Positions 42,257-53,898 are shown, counted from the stretch's first letter. The stretch is 64,000 bases of DNA from Pelodera strongyloides (GCA_036852015.1 JAANDG010000249.1:1-64000), one strand, 5' to 3'. A program made the numbers and translations. The notes: generated by a model from the sequence alone, not told the origin.

Positions 42257-42639
42257 TTACAAACGTGACGCTTTAATTACAAACGTGACTTATTCCTTCC
42301 CTGTGTATTTTCGCTTTGACGCTTTTAATTACAAAAGACTTATTTCAGTGCTAACCTTTTACGGGAGGTGATATATTGGAGCTGCAATAGGTGCGAGTAT
42401 GGAAACGTTGGAAATCGTTTGTAGTCAGGTTGGTTTGTTGTTTGGTTTACTTTTTTTAAACACAGATGCACGCTCCATGAAGTTGGAATGGTTTATATAT
42501 TGCCGAGTGTTGTTGCGAGTTTCTTTATTCCAACCAAGAAAACAAAGTGTCTTTAGCGCATTTATTTCCGACGTTTCGATTTTAATTAAATTGCAAACAT
42601 ATATCAGTTTATTCAATATACTCTTTTACACTATTACGT

Positions 42640-44215
42640 ATGAACATGTAGAGTCCAGGGCCCTGTTTTCTCAAGTAGCATTTCCAATGGGGAGCGCCTT
42701 GTTTCCGGCGTAGCGCATTTGTCAGCAGTGGGCCTCGCCGCGCTTTCACTATTGCGCTTGTGTGAATTTTTTTGCTTTTCCAGCTTAGGTAGTTTCTTAG
42801 CTACTGTATGTGACTGGATATGTCGTAAAACCGTATGGTAGCCACTGCTGTCTACTACAGCTTCACTATTCCCTATATTTCAGCCTCTAATTGTACACGT
42901 CCGTGAAATGCGCTGAGGGGCGTCTGGGACGTCTATCCGGCGATGTGGGATCCGGCATCCGGCTAAAGGAGGGCAGCACGAACCAAGATCTTGCAATGAG
43001 CCGTTTATTCCTTTCCTGCCACTTGGACGTCATTGTATATCAGAGGTTGGTTGTTGCATTTACATTCGTTTGCTCCATTCGGCATCTGGTTGGAAGAATA
43101 GCACTTGTATTTCTTCTTCTTCCTTAATGTGGTGAGATGTGAGATTGAATATTGCTGCCTCACATGTTATCCATTACTATCATATTTTTTCCGGGTAGGG
43201 TGTAATTGGCGACGTAGTATTCAGTGGATGAGGAGTTGCTAAGTTGCTATTCATTTGGTGCTGTGTGTATCATAATTTATAGGTTGAAAGTACTACTGTA
43301 GTACAAATCATTTGGTGGAGGGTGGGATAATTTGAGATGTAGTATTTGATTTTTTATGCTATCATCTAGCCCGTTATGGAAGCAGGCTTCGTTTTCACTA
43401 TTTAGTTTCGGTTCACAACCACAACTTCCCCACTTTCGTTAAAGCGAAATACCGGCCGGTTTTTGAAACGCAGTGCGTACACCTGCTTTATTATGCAGCA
43501 TATGCAAATGAGCCAAAATTAGAATAAAAGCTAGACCCCAATTAGACCCTACTTCGCATAAATACATACGAATGCAAATACTTGAGATGCGTTTCAAAAA
43601 CCGGCCGGTATTTCGCTTTAAGGCGCTTTCGAGAGGGGGAAAAGTTTGTGTAATTCCGGAAAAAAACCATTCGAGATGGGCACCGGAAGTGTAAATTTAA
43701 ATTTTGCTTGCTGGAAAACTGGAGATACCGTAGTGGTAATGCTTTGTTTTCTTCTATTTAGCCCTTACCGTCGGAGTCCACTGCGAACGGCCGATTTTTG
43801 GATCCGGCAGTGTTAAAAATAATAATCCCACAACGATTCCACTACGGTGTTTTTGCTTTTCCATGCACGTTTCCTCTTGCATCTCTAACGTTTTTTTCGG
43901 GATTCCACAAACTTTTTCCCATCTCGAACGCGCTTAATGTTGACTTCTCAAGGGTGGTGGTGGTGTATATTAGTTTTCTCCACTGACGGGTGTCTTTTCC
44001 TTCCTCCTCACATGTTTAGTGGGTTGCTAATTGTTCATGTGTAATTGCGATTGCGAATTGCGGTTAGGATTACTTAGGATCTAATCATTCTTGTGAATTT
44101 CAAATAATAATTTCAGTGGACATTTTCCGGATGCATCGGAATCGGTGGATCGGGGTGAAGTTTATTTTCACCGTCAAAGTGGATGGCAACGAGCGAAGCT
44201 TAATACATTAATGGG
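42640..44215 (+). other. Possible spliced transcript, coding status unclear
   Basis: A GC-richer + strand stretch with good splice-like signals: donor CTTAG|GTAGTT near 42790, acceptor TATATTTCAG at 42883, donor CAGAG|GTTGG near 43047, acceptor CTATTTAG near 43763, and acceptor AATTTCAG at about 44117. The last piece can be read GHFPDASESVDRGEVYFHRQ followed by a stop near 44215. No single frame passes the 42884 acceptor without an early stop, so the exons cannot be joined into one protein. It may be a non-coding RNA, a mis-split gene or coincidence. Confidence 0.25.
43439..43621. mobile_element. Family A TTAA element, best-preserved copy
   Basis: 183 bp. The ends TTAAAGCGAAATACCGGCC and GGCCGGTATTTCGCTTTAA are perfect inverse partners, and the next CGGTTTTTGAAACGCA pairs with TGCGTTTCAAAAACCG. 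The unpaired centre carries GCATATGCAAATGAGCC and CCCCAATTAGACCC. Confidence 0.92.
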
Positions 44216-44770
44216 ATAGGCCGTCTTCTGATTCTGGCCTATAAAGCTTGTGCAGGTTATCAGTCTATCAATTTCTGTTAATATAATTATAACGGTTTAT
44301 TAGTATAGCAATGTTCTCACTTTGTTTCTTCTGATCCAAGGTTTTTTTTTTTTAACAAAAAAGTTATTTAAGAGATTCGTTTAGCATGTTTGAGAAGTCC
44401 TCTTTCGTAGACAGTTCATTTAATTAAGCTTTCCCTAGGTTGCCACGTTTTTCCATTTTCATCTGATTCGTAATTTTTTTATTTCCATTGATGTGCTCTT
44501 TTATAAAAGCTTGTATCTGTTATGCTCACAAATAGTCCAGTGCACGTAAACATCCTCGTACAGTAGTGAACAGATTAGGCGAGGGATTTTGCACACTCAT
44601 GCTCTTTTTATATTTTCTACTTACTACATACACGTACGCTTATGGTGCAACCTAAATTGCGTTGTTTGATAGCCCTTGTGAATAACTTTCTGTAGTTATT
44701 TTGGCTGTAAGCACAGTCAAACATTGTGGTATATAGTCTATAGTTGGTACTCTACAGTCAAAGTCGTTGT

Positions 44771-44915
44771 CTAGAAACTGGGGTCTTCTTTATTTGTAGC
44801 CATTTCTGCTCGTTCCTTTCGAAGTTCAGAAAATGGAAGTCCGAAGCCTTGATTTTGTAGCAGTTTGTGTTGACGTCCTGAATCCTTGCCGGTATAGTTT
44901 CTGCGAAGTTCTCCG
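44771..44915 (-). CDS. Unidentified terminal exon
   Basis: A minus-strand reading from acceptor TTTCCAG at 44916. The frame GELRRNYTGKDSGRQHKLLQ, then NQGFGLPFSELRKERAEMAT and a TAG at 44771, is open and strongly charged like a real C-terminus. Another frame of the same DNA, from an acceptor near 44950, is also open to 44826. I could not find upstream exons in the repeat-filled DNA to the right, and I do not recognise the protein. Confidence 0.35.
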
Positions 44916-45212
44916 CTGGAAAGTATGAGTGAGCAAAACGCTCAACTCACTCTCTGAAACAAAAAGTAAAGAACCGAGCACGGGGCACAAAATAGGTACT
45001 TGAAGTTCCATTTCATAGAATACCCTGCGCGCTATTTTGTATTTTACGCGAAAAAACTAATGTGTTCACAAATTCAGATTTATTCTACCTTTGAACTTTT
45101 CGTTGACAATTAGTGGAGGCACAAAAACCATTATTGTGAAAGACGTAATACAGATACAGATCTTACTGTAACGCACTGTAGCACAGCAGGGGAGCACACC
45201 AACGATTGTGAA

Positions 45213-46780
45213 GTGTTGCTCATTGGATTCTAATGATTTTTTTACACTAGGAATGTTTTGCTCATAGTTTAGGATGAAACATAGTGAATTAAAATAATCT
45301 AGGAGCTTCAATTTTGGTACTTCACTTATGTCCCTACGAAAAACACCCTCTCAATTTCTGGTAAATTACTGTGTGAGCTTGTAAGCTTTGACGGTAACTT
45401 TTCTAGAGTAAAAAATCACGTAGAATCCAATGGGCAACATTTCAAAATCGGTGGAGCACTTCCTGTGAAGTTATCCCAAGGAATATACTGTACTCTGGCT
45501 CCATAAATGGTAAAGGGTTACGGTAGCTGCACAGGGAGTTTACGTACCGTCCGGAAATGTGGCCCATTGTATTCTACGTGATTTTTTACTCCTGAAAAGT
45601 GCCATTTGTAGTTTATGGTGTAAATATAGCTGTTCCAAAGTATCGAGAATCTTCATGTTCAGTACTTCGCTAGTCACACCTAGAAATTCAGCCTCCCAGG
45701 CCCTTGCAATTTGCCATGTTAGCAGATAAACTCTGGTGGTAACTTTTCTAATGTAAAAACTCGCGTAGAATCCATTGGACAACAATTCAGACCACTTCCG
45801 TCACTTCTTGTGAAGTTGAACTTGGTTTATTGCATTTGGGTACTATAAATAACTCCGTTGGATATTGTAACTCCACAGGAAATGAATATGCAGTCCTGAA
45901 ATGTTGTCCAATGGATTCTACGTGATTTTTTACATTAGAAAAATTAGTGCCAGAGTTTATCTGCTAACGTGGTAAATTGCAAGGGCCTGGGAGGCTGAAT
46001 TTCTAGGTGTTACTAGCGAAGTACTGAAAATGAAGATTCTCGAGTCTTTGAAAAAGCTATATTACACCATAAACTACACGTGTAACTTTCTAGGGTAAAA
46101 AAATCACGTAGAATCCAATGAGCCATATTTCAAATTCGATGGACCGCTTCCTGTGAAGTTATCCCAAGGAATTACTGTACGCAGGCTCTATAAATGGTAA
46201 AGGGTTACGGTAGCTCCGCAGGGAGTTTATGTACCGTCCAGAAATGTGGCCCATTGGATTCTACGTGATTTTTTACTCCAGAAAAGTTACCTCTGCCGCT
46301 TAGAAGCTCACACATTAATTACAAAAACATGGGAGGCTGTATTTCTAGAGGTGATTAGAAAAGTACCGAAAATGAAGTTCTTAGATTCGTACAAACAAAC
46401 ATGATGCATCCTAAGCTACACGTGTAACTTTTCTAGGGTAAAAAATCACGTAGAATCCAATAGGCAACATTTCAAAATCGCTGGAGCACTTCCTGCTGTG
46501 TTACCGTATACAATTGCAGTACCAAGTACGACAACGTCGCGGCGAGTATATGTCGGTGTCTAAAATTCTAAAATATTGTTACGCGATTCCGCGTTCTTGT
46601 TATTGTTATAGCTAGCTAGAAGAGTGGAAGAACCTAGCAGCTTCTCTTGGGTACTGCGCTACTCGCTCTATGAAATGTAAAGCAACGTGCAAAATTCTGG
46701 TAAATAAGCACGTGAGCTCTGGCGGATACTTTTTCGTGTGAAAAATCACGTAAAATCCAACGGCCATCACTTCAGAATTG
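45213..46780. repeat. Nested cluster of ACGTAGAATCCAATGG inverted-repeat elements
   Basis: The motif AAAAATCACGTAGAATCCAA, or its inverse, occurs about nine times (near 45225, 45410, 45570, 45755, 45920, 46100, 46265, 46445 and 46745). Pairs facing each other define elements of about 200 bp: 45398-45605, 45738-45955 and 46081-46296. The first and third are direct copies over their whole length, sharing GAAGTTATCCCAAGGAAT and TAAATGGTAAAGGGTTACGG. The second sits between them inside further inverted flanks (GCAAGGGCCTGGGAGGCTGA and inverse). No coding capacity is seen. Confidence 0.8.
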
Positions 46781-47243
46781 CTCGTGCACTCCATGTGCAG
46801 TTGCGGTACTTAGATATACTGCCTACAGGCGCACGGCACCAGTGTAAAAATGCAATGGGGCGCACATTCGTCCTCACCGCGAACTGGAAACCACAATTTT
46901 CGCTCGTCAACGTTCTTATTTATGGATCCTTATCTGTGACTTACGCTCACATATATAGAACTTGATCCATACTCTTGTGTTACTGTATACATCTTTGGAC
47001 CAGATAACACATCGTAGAATACAACATTTCTGATCCCTTCTTGCAGCTCTTTTAGCGTGTCGAATTAGCTATCCAATTAAATACTATCATATATAAGTCA
47101 CGCGCTTTTTGTAAGCATTCACTTAATCAAGTGCACTATTTTATCAAAGTCCGTATTAAACAGGCGACATAGTAAATACGGTGCATATTTAAAAGAAGTT
47201 GCTAAACTGCAATAATTCAAGGACACAAACACGTTAACCTTTC

Positions 47244-47249
47244 TTTATT
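47244..47249 (-). terminator. Polyadenylation signal AATAAA
   Basis: On the minus strand the sequence is GTTAATAAAGAAAGG. It lies about 400 nt beyond the stop codon at 47647, a reasonable 3' UTR length for the Cys-rich gene. Confidence 0.5.
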
Positions 47250-47646
47250 AACAAACATGGCAAAGCCAAATCTAAAGTAGATGGAAAACAAGGAAGATAT
47301 AACAAACACCGGATGAAGAGAAGGTCCAACATATGATTGTATTGAAAAATCAAATCAAAATCCTATGATAAAGAAACCGAAAGTAACAATAATAGAAGTC
47401 ACAAGTAAACGTCAGGAATGACAGAAAAACAGTTTGCATCAAGAAAGGAATACTCTATCCATCAATCGGCACCTATTAAATATGCACATATTATGGGCTT
47501 AAAGTCTAAAGATTGGCAACTGCCATAATCTAACAGATACGAATCATCAAAAGAGACTTGTTGTATAAAAAATATTAAAATAAACTAGCCCACAATACAG
47601 TTGAGACTTTGAGACCATATTTGGTGTTCACAGTTTACAACCTTCA

Positions 47647-47985
47647 CTAACTGCAGCAGCACTGAGAGCGAAGCGGCTTCTCTTCGGCGGAGTCATTGTA
47701 CACACACTGAAAGTACACGTTGTTACGTCTTATGAAAATACTTGAAAGCACTATAATAACATTCTAAATATTTCACACTCTAAAGTGAAAACTTGCACGA
47801 AGTCATCTCAGATTACACATTGACCCTAATATGCCACACAGTCGATACAGAGAGTCTACACAGAAAAGGAACGAAAAAAAAACAGTAGACGAATGTACCT
47901 TACCTCACACTCTTGGAAGTCTAGACTCGATGAGCAGAACTTGGCCAGAGCAATAAGCATGCAACGAGACGAGGCGTTGCATCGG
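47647..47985 (-). CDS. Unidentified Cys-rich C-terminus ending CCCS
   Basis: The last exon 47706-47647 reads CVYNDSAEEKPLRSQCCCS and stop. A good donor (GAG|GTAAGG) at 47904 joins it in frame to CMLIALAKFCSSSLDFQECE. The preceding acceptor is uncertain: GATGAAG at 47986, or AATTTAAG a little further up, which puts a stop in this frame. Cys spacing (C..C..C, ECEC, CCC) suggests a secreted or lipid-modified small protein, but no family is recognised. Upstream minus-strand pieces near 48210-48300 could be the 5' exon. Confidence 0.35.
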
Positions 47986-48000
47986 CTTCATCCGAATACT

Positions 48001-49173
48001 TAAATTACAAACATTAAAGCAGAGAAATAGTAAGGTGAAATAAAATACAGTATCACAGCGCTCCACAGCCCAATAACAGTTTTTTGTTCACGTACGAGAA
48101 TAACAGAGATGTTACAGCACACATAGACGAAAAAAATACGAGACAAGCAGTTCCGAAACATGCTAATTGAATTAAGATAATGAAAAACTGAAAAAAAGAA
48201 ATAACCTACGAAGTCCCTCCTCCCTCGCTCAATAAGGTTCATCCAGTACCGTCATCAAAACGGTTTCCCTTCGTTTCAGCATGTTGAAACACCAACCTCT
48301 GAAAAATTGAAGCGTGAGCTGTAGAAAACACAATAAATGGCTGCAAACAAATAACGAACACACTCCGCCGGAGACACAAACACACAATAAAAGAATAAAC
48401 TGTACTTAGCGCAGACGCATGACAATATCAAGCTTGGGCTTGGGCTCTATTAATTAATTAGGTTAAGCATCACAATAATTACTTTAAATGAGTCGCTGGC
48501 TCATGTTTTTTCTTACATTATACAATTACGCTATCACTACATGAAGTCCGTTGTTCTGTACTAATAATAATACATCGCAAGGACGTTGAATTTAAATATA
48601 ACGCAATACAATAATACTCTTATTCCATGTTAACTAATAAATACATAAGATACTTGGGTACCAGACGAATAGTTAAGAGAGTATCGAAAGGCACAGCTAA
48701 ACAAACAATGTAAAATAGCTAAAAAGAATCATTCGCAAATGGAAACAACACAAAACAAAACTAAGCAGCTGAATGAAGGGCGACGAAATTAAAAGAAAAA
48801 AATATTCAAACAAAACTATAAACTACAAATTCAAAATTTCCCGCTCCTCCCTGATATGCACGGCTGATTGAAGAAATCTATTGTAGATTTCTTCAAATCG
48901 CCCAGGCAGGATACTGTAGGCGTACTACCTCAGAAAAATGGAAAAAATTTCAGCTGACCGATCAATATCGTGTTGGCAAAGTCCCAATAAATTTCCTACT
49001 GTAGATCCATTTTCCGCTTGCTATAAGAATGCGAACATATGATCGTTGATGTCGAAATATCACTATTTTCACGAGACGCAGATGGTGAGACGTCACTATA
49101 AAAGTGACCGGCTGATTCCATTGGCACGTTCACACACTTGTTGCGCGAGGAAATTATCTATCATCCGGTGATC
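48001..49173. other. Spacer upstream of antizyme, with a hairpin
   Basis: No exon proven. It holds the head-to-head promoter region of the minus-strand Cys-rich gene and the plus-strand antizyme gene. A strong hairpin lies at 48868-48896, described separately. Confidence 0.45.
48868..48896. repeat. 13-bp-arm hairpin upstream of antizyme
   Basis: TTGAAGAAATCTA and TAGATTTCTTCAA pair perfectly around a 3-nt loop. It lies 278 nt before the antizyme ATG, in the promoter or the 5' UTR. Confidence 0.8.
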
Positions 49174-50423
49174 ATGTCGAATTTTATGCTGAATAGTAGT
49201 AAACCTACGTTTAATAAACCCGAACTCAAGGAAGACAGCGCTCGTCTCGACGAGTAAGTTACAACAGTTTATTTCCTAGTTTTATATGAACAGAAAAAAA
49301 AACAGGGAACTTGTGAGTATCGCACTTGTTTGTCACAGAATTTGAGCTGTAGTTTACGCTAAGCATTATAGTAGCCATGAATAAGTTTAATCACAAGCCG
49401 TCAAACAAAGTCTCGTTTCATGAATATACATAAACATGTAAATATAAACACTCTAAATGGTTATAACTGTGTGCTTTAGGTCTTGCACTACGCTCCCTAC
49501 CGGGGTCAAGTGGTGCTCCTGACGCCCCTAACAAATTCAGGATCAATGATGCCAAACTATGCAAGTGAGTCTTTATTTCATCGTGACCCTTTTTATGCAA
49601 GTGAGTCTTTATTTCGTTGATCTATTTGTTCTTATTTGTTTTACCGTGTCCATTTAGATCTTTGATGTTCAACTTAAGCTATTTTTAACGATTACATACA
49701 CTTTCAATAGAAAACAAAGAAAAGTAAAAAATTGTTTCCTCCAATTTCTCCACCAATCATCGACCTGTTAGATTGCGCAACGGACCATTAACGTAACTGA
49801 TTATTATAACGTATTAACTAACAACGAGTGCTCCATCCTTGTGGTTCTGCACCTCGGCCAATAAAGTTCTGTTTTGCAGTTTGGTGCACAATGTGTCGTC
49901 GGATTGGGTGTATGGTCCTCTCGACGGAGAATCTCTTGGTCTTCTGATCCCTAAGGATCAGAACATCCGCACCGTGAGCAAAGAACTCTTTGTTCGCCTG
50001 CTAGAGTTTTGCGAGGACGATCTTCAGGTCGAGCGCGTGGTCGCCGTTTTCAACAAGAAAGGTGATTTTTACATTTTAATAAGCCGATCGATGTATTATT
50101 TGTTCTAATGATTATTTGTCATGACACAGACGTTTGTTGGTTCGCATATATTTATGGTACTGATACAGATACGCTGTCTAAATGGGCCCAAAAATGCTTT
50201 ATTCTTTGTTTGCGATTAGGGCGCGACGTAAACAGATGCAATTATTTGATGTAGGTTGTTCATTGTATTATGATATCCATTTTCAGCGTCGGAAGGCGTG
50301 CCAGACCAGATGGATCCCTTCGCCATCACTCTCCGTTACATCGGATTCAGACCTATTTCTCCTGACAAGTTCCCATCTACCCTCAACCCCGACGAACACT
50401 TTGCCATGCAGTACACCGTCTAA
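49174..50423 (+). CDS. OAZ: Ornithine decarboxylase antizyme, expressed by +1 frameshifting
   Basis: Four + strand exons: 49174-49253, 49480-49564, 49880-50061 and 50287-50423. Zero-frame ORF1 (40 codons; starts MSNFMLNSSKPTFNK, ends PTGVKWCS) stops at TGA 49520-49522. A +1 shift at TCC-TGA continues DAPNKFRINDAKLC, then LVHNVSSDWVYGPLDGESLG, and reaches the antizyme core: LFVRLLEFCEDDLQVERVVA, FNKKASEG, ITLRYIGFRPISPDKFPSTL and EHFAMQYTV. All exon phases fit only if the shift is made. The core matches the OAZ family (human VLLEFAEEQL..DHVF.CFHKN, ..FLGFE.V.PGHP). Antizyme binds ODC, sends it to the proteasome and blocks polyamine uptake. At about 160 residues it is shorter than the human protein of about 228, mainly at the N-terminus. 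Which ATG is used upstream is not certain. Confidence 0.95.
49508..49535 (+). promoter_or_regulatory. OAZ: Programmed +1 ribosomal frameshift site (UCC UGA)
   Basis: The zero frame reads AAG TGG TGC TCC TGA; after the shift, GAC GCC CCT AAC. The stretch GTGGTGCTCCTGACGCCCCT is nearly the same as the vertebrate OAZ site (TGG TGC TCC TGA TGC CCC). In the family, polyamines raise shifting at this stop codon, which makes the protein a polyamine sensor. Confidence 0.95.
49558..49615 (+). repeat. OAZ: Tandem duplication of the exon-2 donor site
   Basis: TATGCAAGTGAGTCTTTATTT occurs at 49558 and again 36 bp later. Both copies hold the donor GCAA|GTGAGT. Use of the second would add 36 nt and bring in an in-frame TGA directly after the normal junction. 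Confidence 0.85.
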
Positions 50424-50832
50424 ATAGCACCTTTGTTTGTTCTTGACTTGGCCATCTGAATTAGCGTTTGAATTATTATTTTTGACTTGTTTATTTGAAA
50501 GCAAAACGCTAATTTGGGTCTTTGTGTGTGCAACTTTATCTCGTCTATATCCAATTGCATTCCAAAATTTTGCTAACACCTGCTTTACTCTAACATGATT
50601 TTTGTAGGCATTTACACAAAACTCACACAATGTTTGCCATGTTTGGAACAACTTACTTGCATATTTTGTCATCATTGGCTTTAACAGAAAAAAATCATAA
50701 AATTCCAAAAAAAAAATGTATTATTGATTACTATGTTAGACTATGCTAACGTTGTTTGTGTATTAGTACAATTTACTATTTAATGTAGTGTGCCATGTGC
50801 TTGTATTTTCTCTGACATTTTTAATACCTGGA

Positions 50833-50838
50833 AATAAA
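50833..50838 (+). terminator. OAZ: Polyadenylation signal AATAAA of antizyme
   Basis: CTGGAAATAAAACCCTG lies about 410 nt after the antizyme stop codon. It is the first good AATAAA on this strand after the gene. Confidence 0.7.
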
Positions 50839-52769
50839 ACCCTGTTCAATCCCTTTGTATGTAACACATTCCCCTTGAGTGCGAGAGACTAACAACAAAA
50901 ATCATTGCAATTTAGTTAAATCAGCGCACTGCTTTTAGATGGTGCAGCTCACGGTCATGTACAAAGTTTATTTTTGAGTTGGTTGTTTGTACAGTAAATT
51001 TATTTTGTGCTACATTATGGAGTGAAGCAATACACACTAAAAATAACATTTTTCAAGTGGGCACGTGGTTTTAAACCGTATTTGGCATATCTGACCACCT
51101 GTGTTTTATATGCAAATTTTGCGCACGCAAATTTGATTTACTTTCTAGATTATGGATCTTTTTGTTCTCAAAATTGGTCGATTATTTTCGAAGACGCAAA
51201 TGCGAGGACAAGGACATGTGGATTGTGCTCCACTTTCACGTGTACGGTATCATGGTTGCGAAAGTAGAGCCATGAACACGTATCTCATTTGACTTTACCT
51301 AGGACTTATTCTGAAAACTGTTTGGTATTATAAATGTTGTTTATTGCTTCGACAGTCATGTTGCTAGGTTTTGGAGGTCTGAGGGCGTGGATAGGCACAT
51401 TAGGCTCTTCCTTATTTCAGGCCATACAGTAGTCCGTACCGTACATACCTCCTATGATCTACGCGGATTTGTGATATGGGATTGATGACGTCACTATCCC
51501 TGGATATTGCAATCGATTTCCTAACGCTCGTTTCATCACTTATTGATCCTTGTCAGGAAGCCTGTCTGCTGATGCTGATGCTTCCTTATCAGTACTGATA
51601 ACATAGAAAAAAATGAACGGCTTGTTAAATTTACTCCAAACAACCGTTTAGCTTCTCTGGGGACCATTAAAATTCATCTCACAATCAGTATAGTAATTAC
51701 ACTGAATATAAATCGGTTGATAGTTAGAAACTTAGAAGCCATCAAAGATATGAAGGAGTTAGTCAAGGCAATGATAAACGTGTACAGTATTTTTTGAGTT
51801 GAAAATGCATTCGAGCTTCATTTATATAATACAGTATGTAGATGCTATGTATACGACAAATATGTTTCGAAATTCAATGCCAAGTGTATTATGATTCATC
51901 AATTATTCTGATTGGTTTGGTATGACTCATTGGTTTTGATTAATCTTTTAAATATAAGAATCAAGAAGCCCGGGGAATAGATATGGGATTATGACACATT
52001 AAATTAGTGCGACTTAGGGAGCGATTAGATTTTAAAGCCGGGGGCGTCGTCGGAAATAACCACAAATCATATTAGTTTAGGGAGACGGGAGATAAATAAC
52101 ACATTACTATATTACAAACTTAAAGAATCTAGTCGAAACAACTAACATATGGGATGGGGAGCCATGATCCATGATAATTACGTATGCCAAGGGCAATTAA
52201 TATCCTTTACTCATGAGTAAACGTTAGGCGTACTGTTACCATCAAAAAATGATAATCATGTCGATTTCATGAACATTCCATAAGCATCATCTGTAATTAA
52301 TCGTCAACCCGGAACTGTGACACTCCGAGGGTGCGCTGCGAAAGAATAGCACACTCTTGGCGTTTGTGCTGCAGGTGCACTGCAGTGCGAAATAGGTGCA
52401 ACAACCGGAATTGCAGACATTTCGCGGTGCGTATTGCTGAAAGGTTCTATTCAACATATTCCTCCGCGTTATGGTTCTTCATCCGGCTGCATCCTTAGGG
52501 CATTCCCCGAATTTACTTCCAGAAAGCCAGTGTTTAGTGGTCGAAGTCCAAGTCCGAAAAATATAGGGGGAGGCTATTCTTGCAGGAAAAACCTTGTCAC
52601 GAAACGGGCCTCAGATACTCGTGAGATCAATGTTAAGTCAATCCAAAAATTCATAACATACTGTACTTGTACTCTAGCGGTAGCATGTTATCAAGATAGT
52701 TATCACGTGCATAGTATCTGCAGGATGCAGTACTGAAGAAGAACAAAGTCTCACTCTTACTCTCCGTTC

Positions 52770-52811
52770 CTCTCTCTCTCCCTCTTCCCCTTTCCCTATC
52801 TCTCTCTCTCC

Positions 52812-52875
<64 letters not shown>
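52770..52875. repeat. (CT)n microsatellite
   Basis: About 105 bp of nearly pure TC dinucleotide repeat. Confidence 0.95.
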
Positions 52876-52880
<5 letters not shown>

Positions 52881-53204
52881 TTTTATGGTTCCACTGTTGT
52901 CGTTTCCCGTGTAAGCGCGAGAAGGGGAACAGGAAATAGCGACGCTCATCAAAAATATTCCATTTTCAGAAATGTGCACAAATTACTTTAAAACTGGAAA
53001 ACATCAAAACCAGGCACGCAAAAATGTAGTTGATATATTAGAACCACAACAACTTCAACGCCGGAATACATCTCAGACTATACAGATTTTTTCGAATATT
53101 GTAGATTTTACGAAATGCATTACATTTCGTTGAGGAGCATACAGTAAACTGTAGAGCTGATCAGCAAGGGAAAAAGTGAAAGAGATCCGTATCGAAGAGA
53201 TCGA

Positions 53205-53285
53205 AAGAAAGAGAAAGTGAGAGAGAGAGTGTCGGAGAGATCGATGGAAAGAGAGAGATAAAGAGAGAGAGAGAGAGAGAGAGTC
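53205..53285. repeat. (GA)n-rich tract
   Basis: Imperfect GA repeats with GATCGAAAG and GATCGATGG interruptions. The complement type of the CT tract 400 bp to the left, so the two could pair. Confidence 0.9.
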
Positions 53286-53898
53286 CGATGCAACCGAAAC
53301 CGACGTATTGATAAAAGAATGCGGATGAAAAAGTTGCAAGAGATCTTCCATCCAAAGTGGGTGCAAAGGTTCGCTATCTTCTCATTACAAACTGAGATAC
53401 ACGAGACCTTGGGTGCAAAGGAAATGATAGGCTGCGGCCCATCTTGATAGTTGATACCGCAGCTATCTCAGCAACACTTCAATGTACAAACTGTGCACAC
53501 TCTCCTAATCCACGCGCATAAAAAAATGTTGATGCGCCGCGTGGAGAAAACAAGTGCGCCCACCCTTCGCCGCGCACCATTTCCATTGATCTGGAGTCCT
53601 ACGCCGTAAACGATTATCCTCCTCTCTCTGTCAATATTTCTTCAAAGAATGCGGAACAAAATACAACAAAATTCAACAAAAACCATAAACACACCAGCTG
53701 AGTGAGCCCAAAGAACATGGCACAAAGTACGGTAAACAACAGCTGTTTCGCTGTGACAAGTTCGTTTCTTTGGCTCTGACCCCCGATGCTTTTTCCAAAG
53801 TCCTCGTGACCAGTGACGTTAGCGGCCAGCAAATAGTCTTCGTGTAAACTGAAAGTTGGTGAAGTTGACCTTCGGTTATAGATCCAGCATCAAACAGC

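Larger units (their letters stand above)
50900..53898. other. Intergenic stretch; no gene recognised
   Basis: No exon is supported between the antizyme polyadenylation site and the family G element. A perfect TGACGTCA (CRE-like) lies at 51486-51493. A + strand open frame at 52434-52736 and the GA/CT tracts (52.77-52.88 and 53.20-53.28 kb) are not coding. Around 53520-53580 there is GC-rich DNA with CGCCGCG and GTGCGCC phrases like those inside element G. Confidence 0.5.

Noticed and set aside
51486..51493. TGACGTCA as a cAMP-response element promoter
   Set aside because: A single 8-bp palindrome in gene-free DNA, with no transcript nearby, is not enough evidence.
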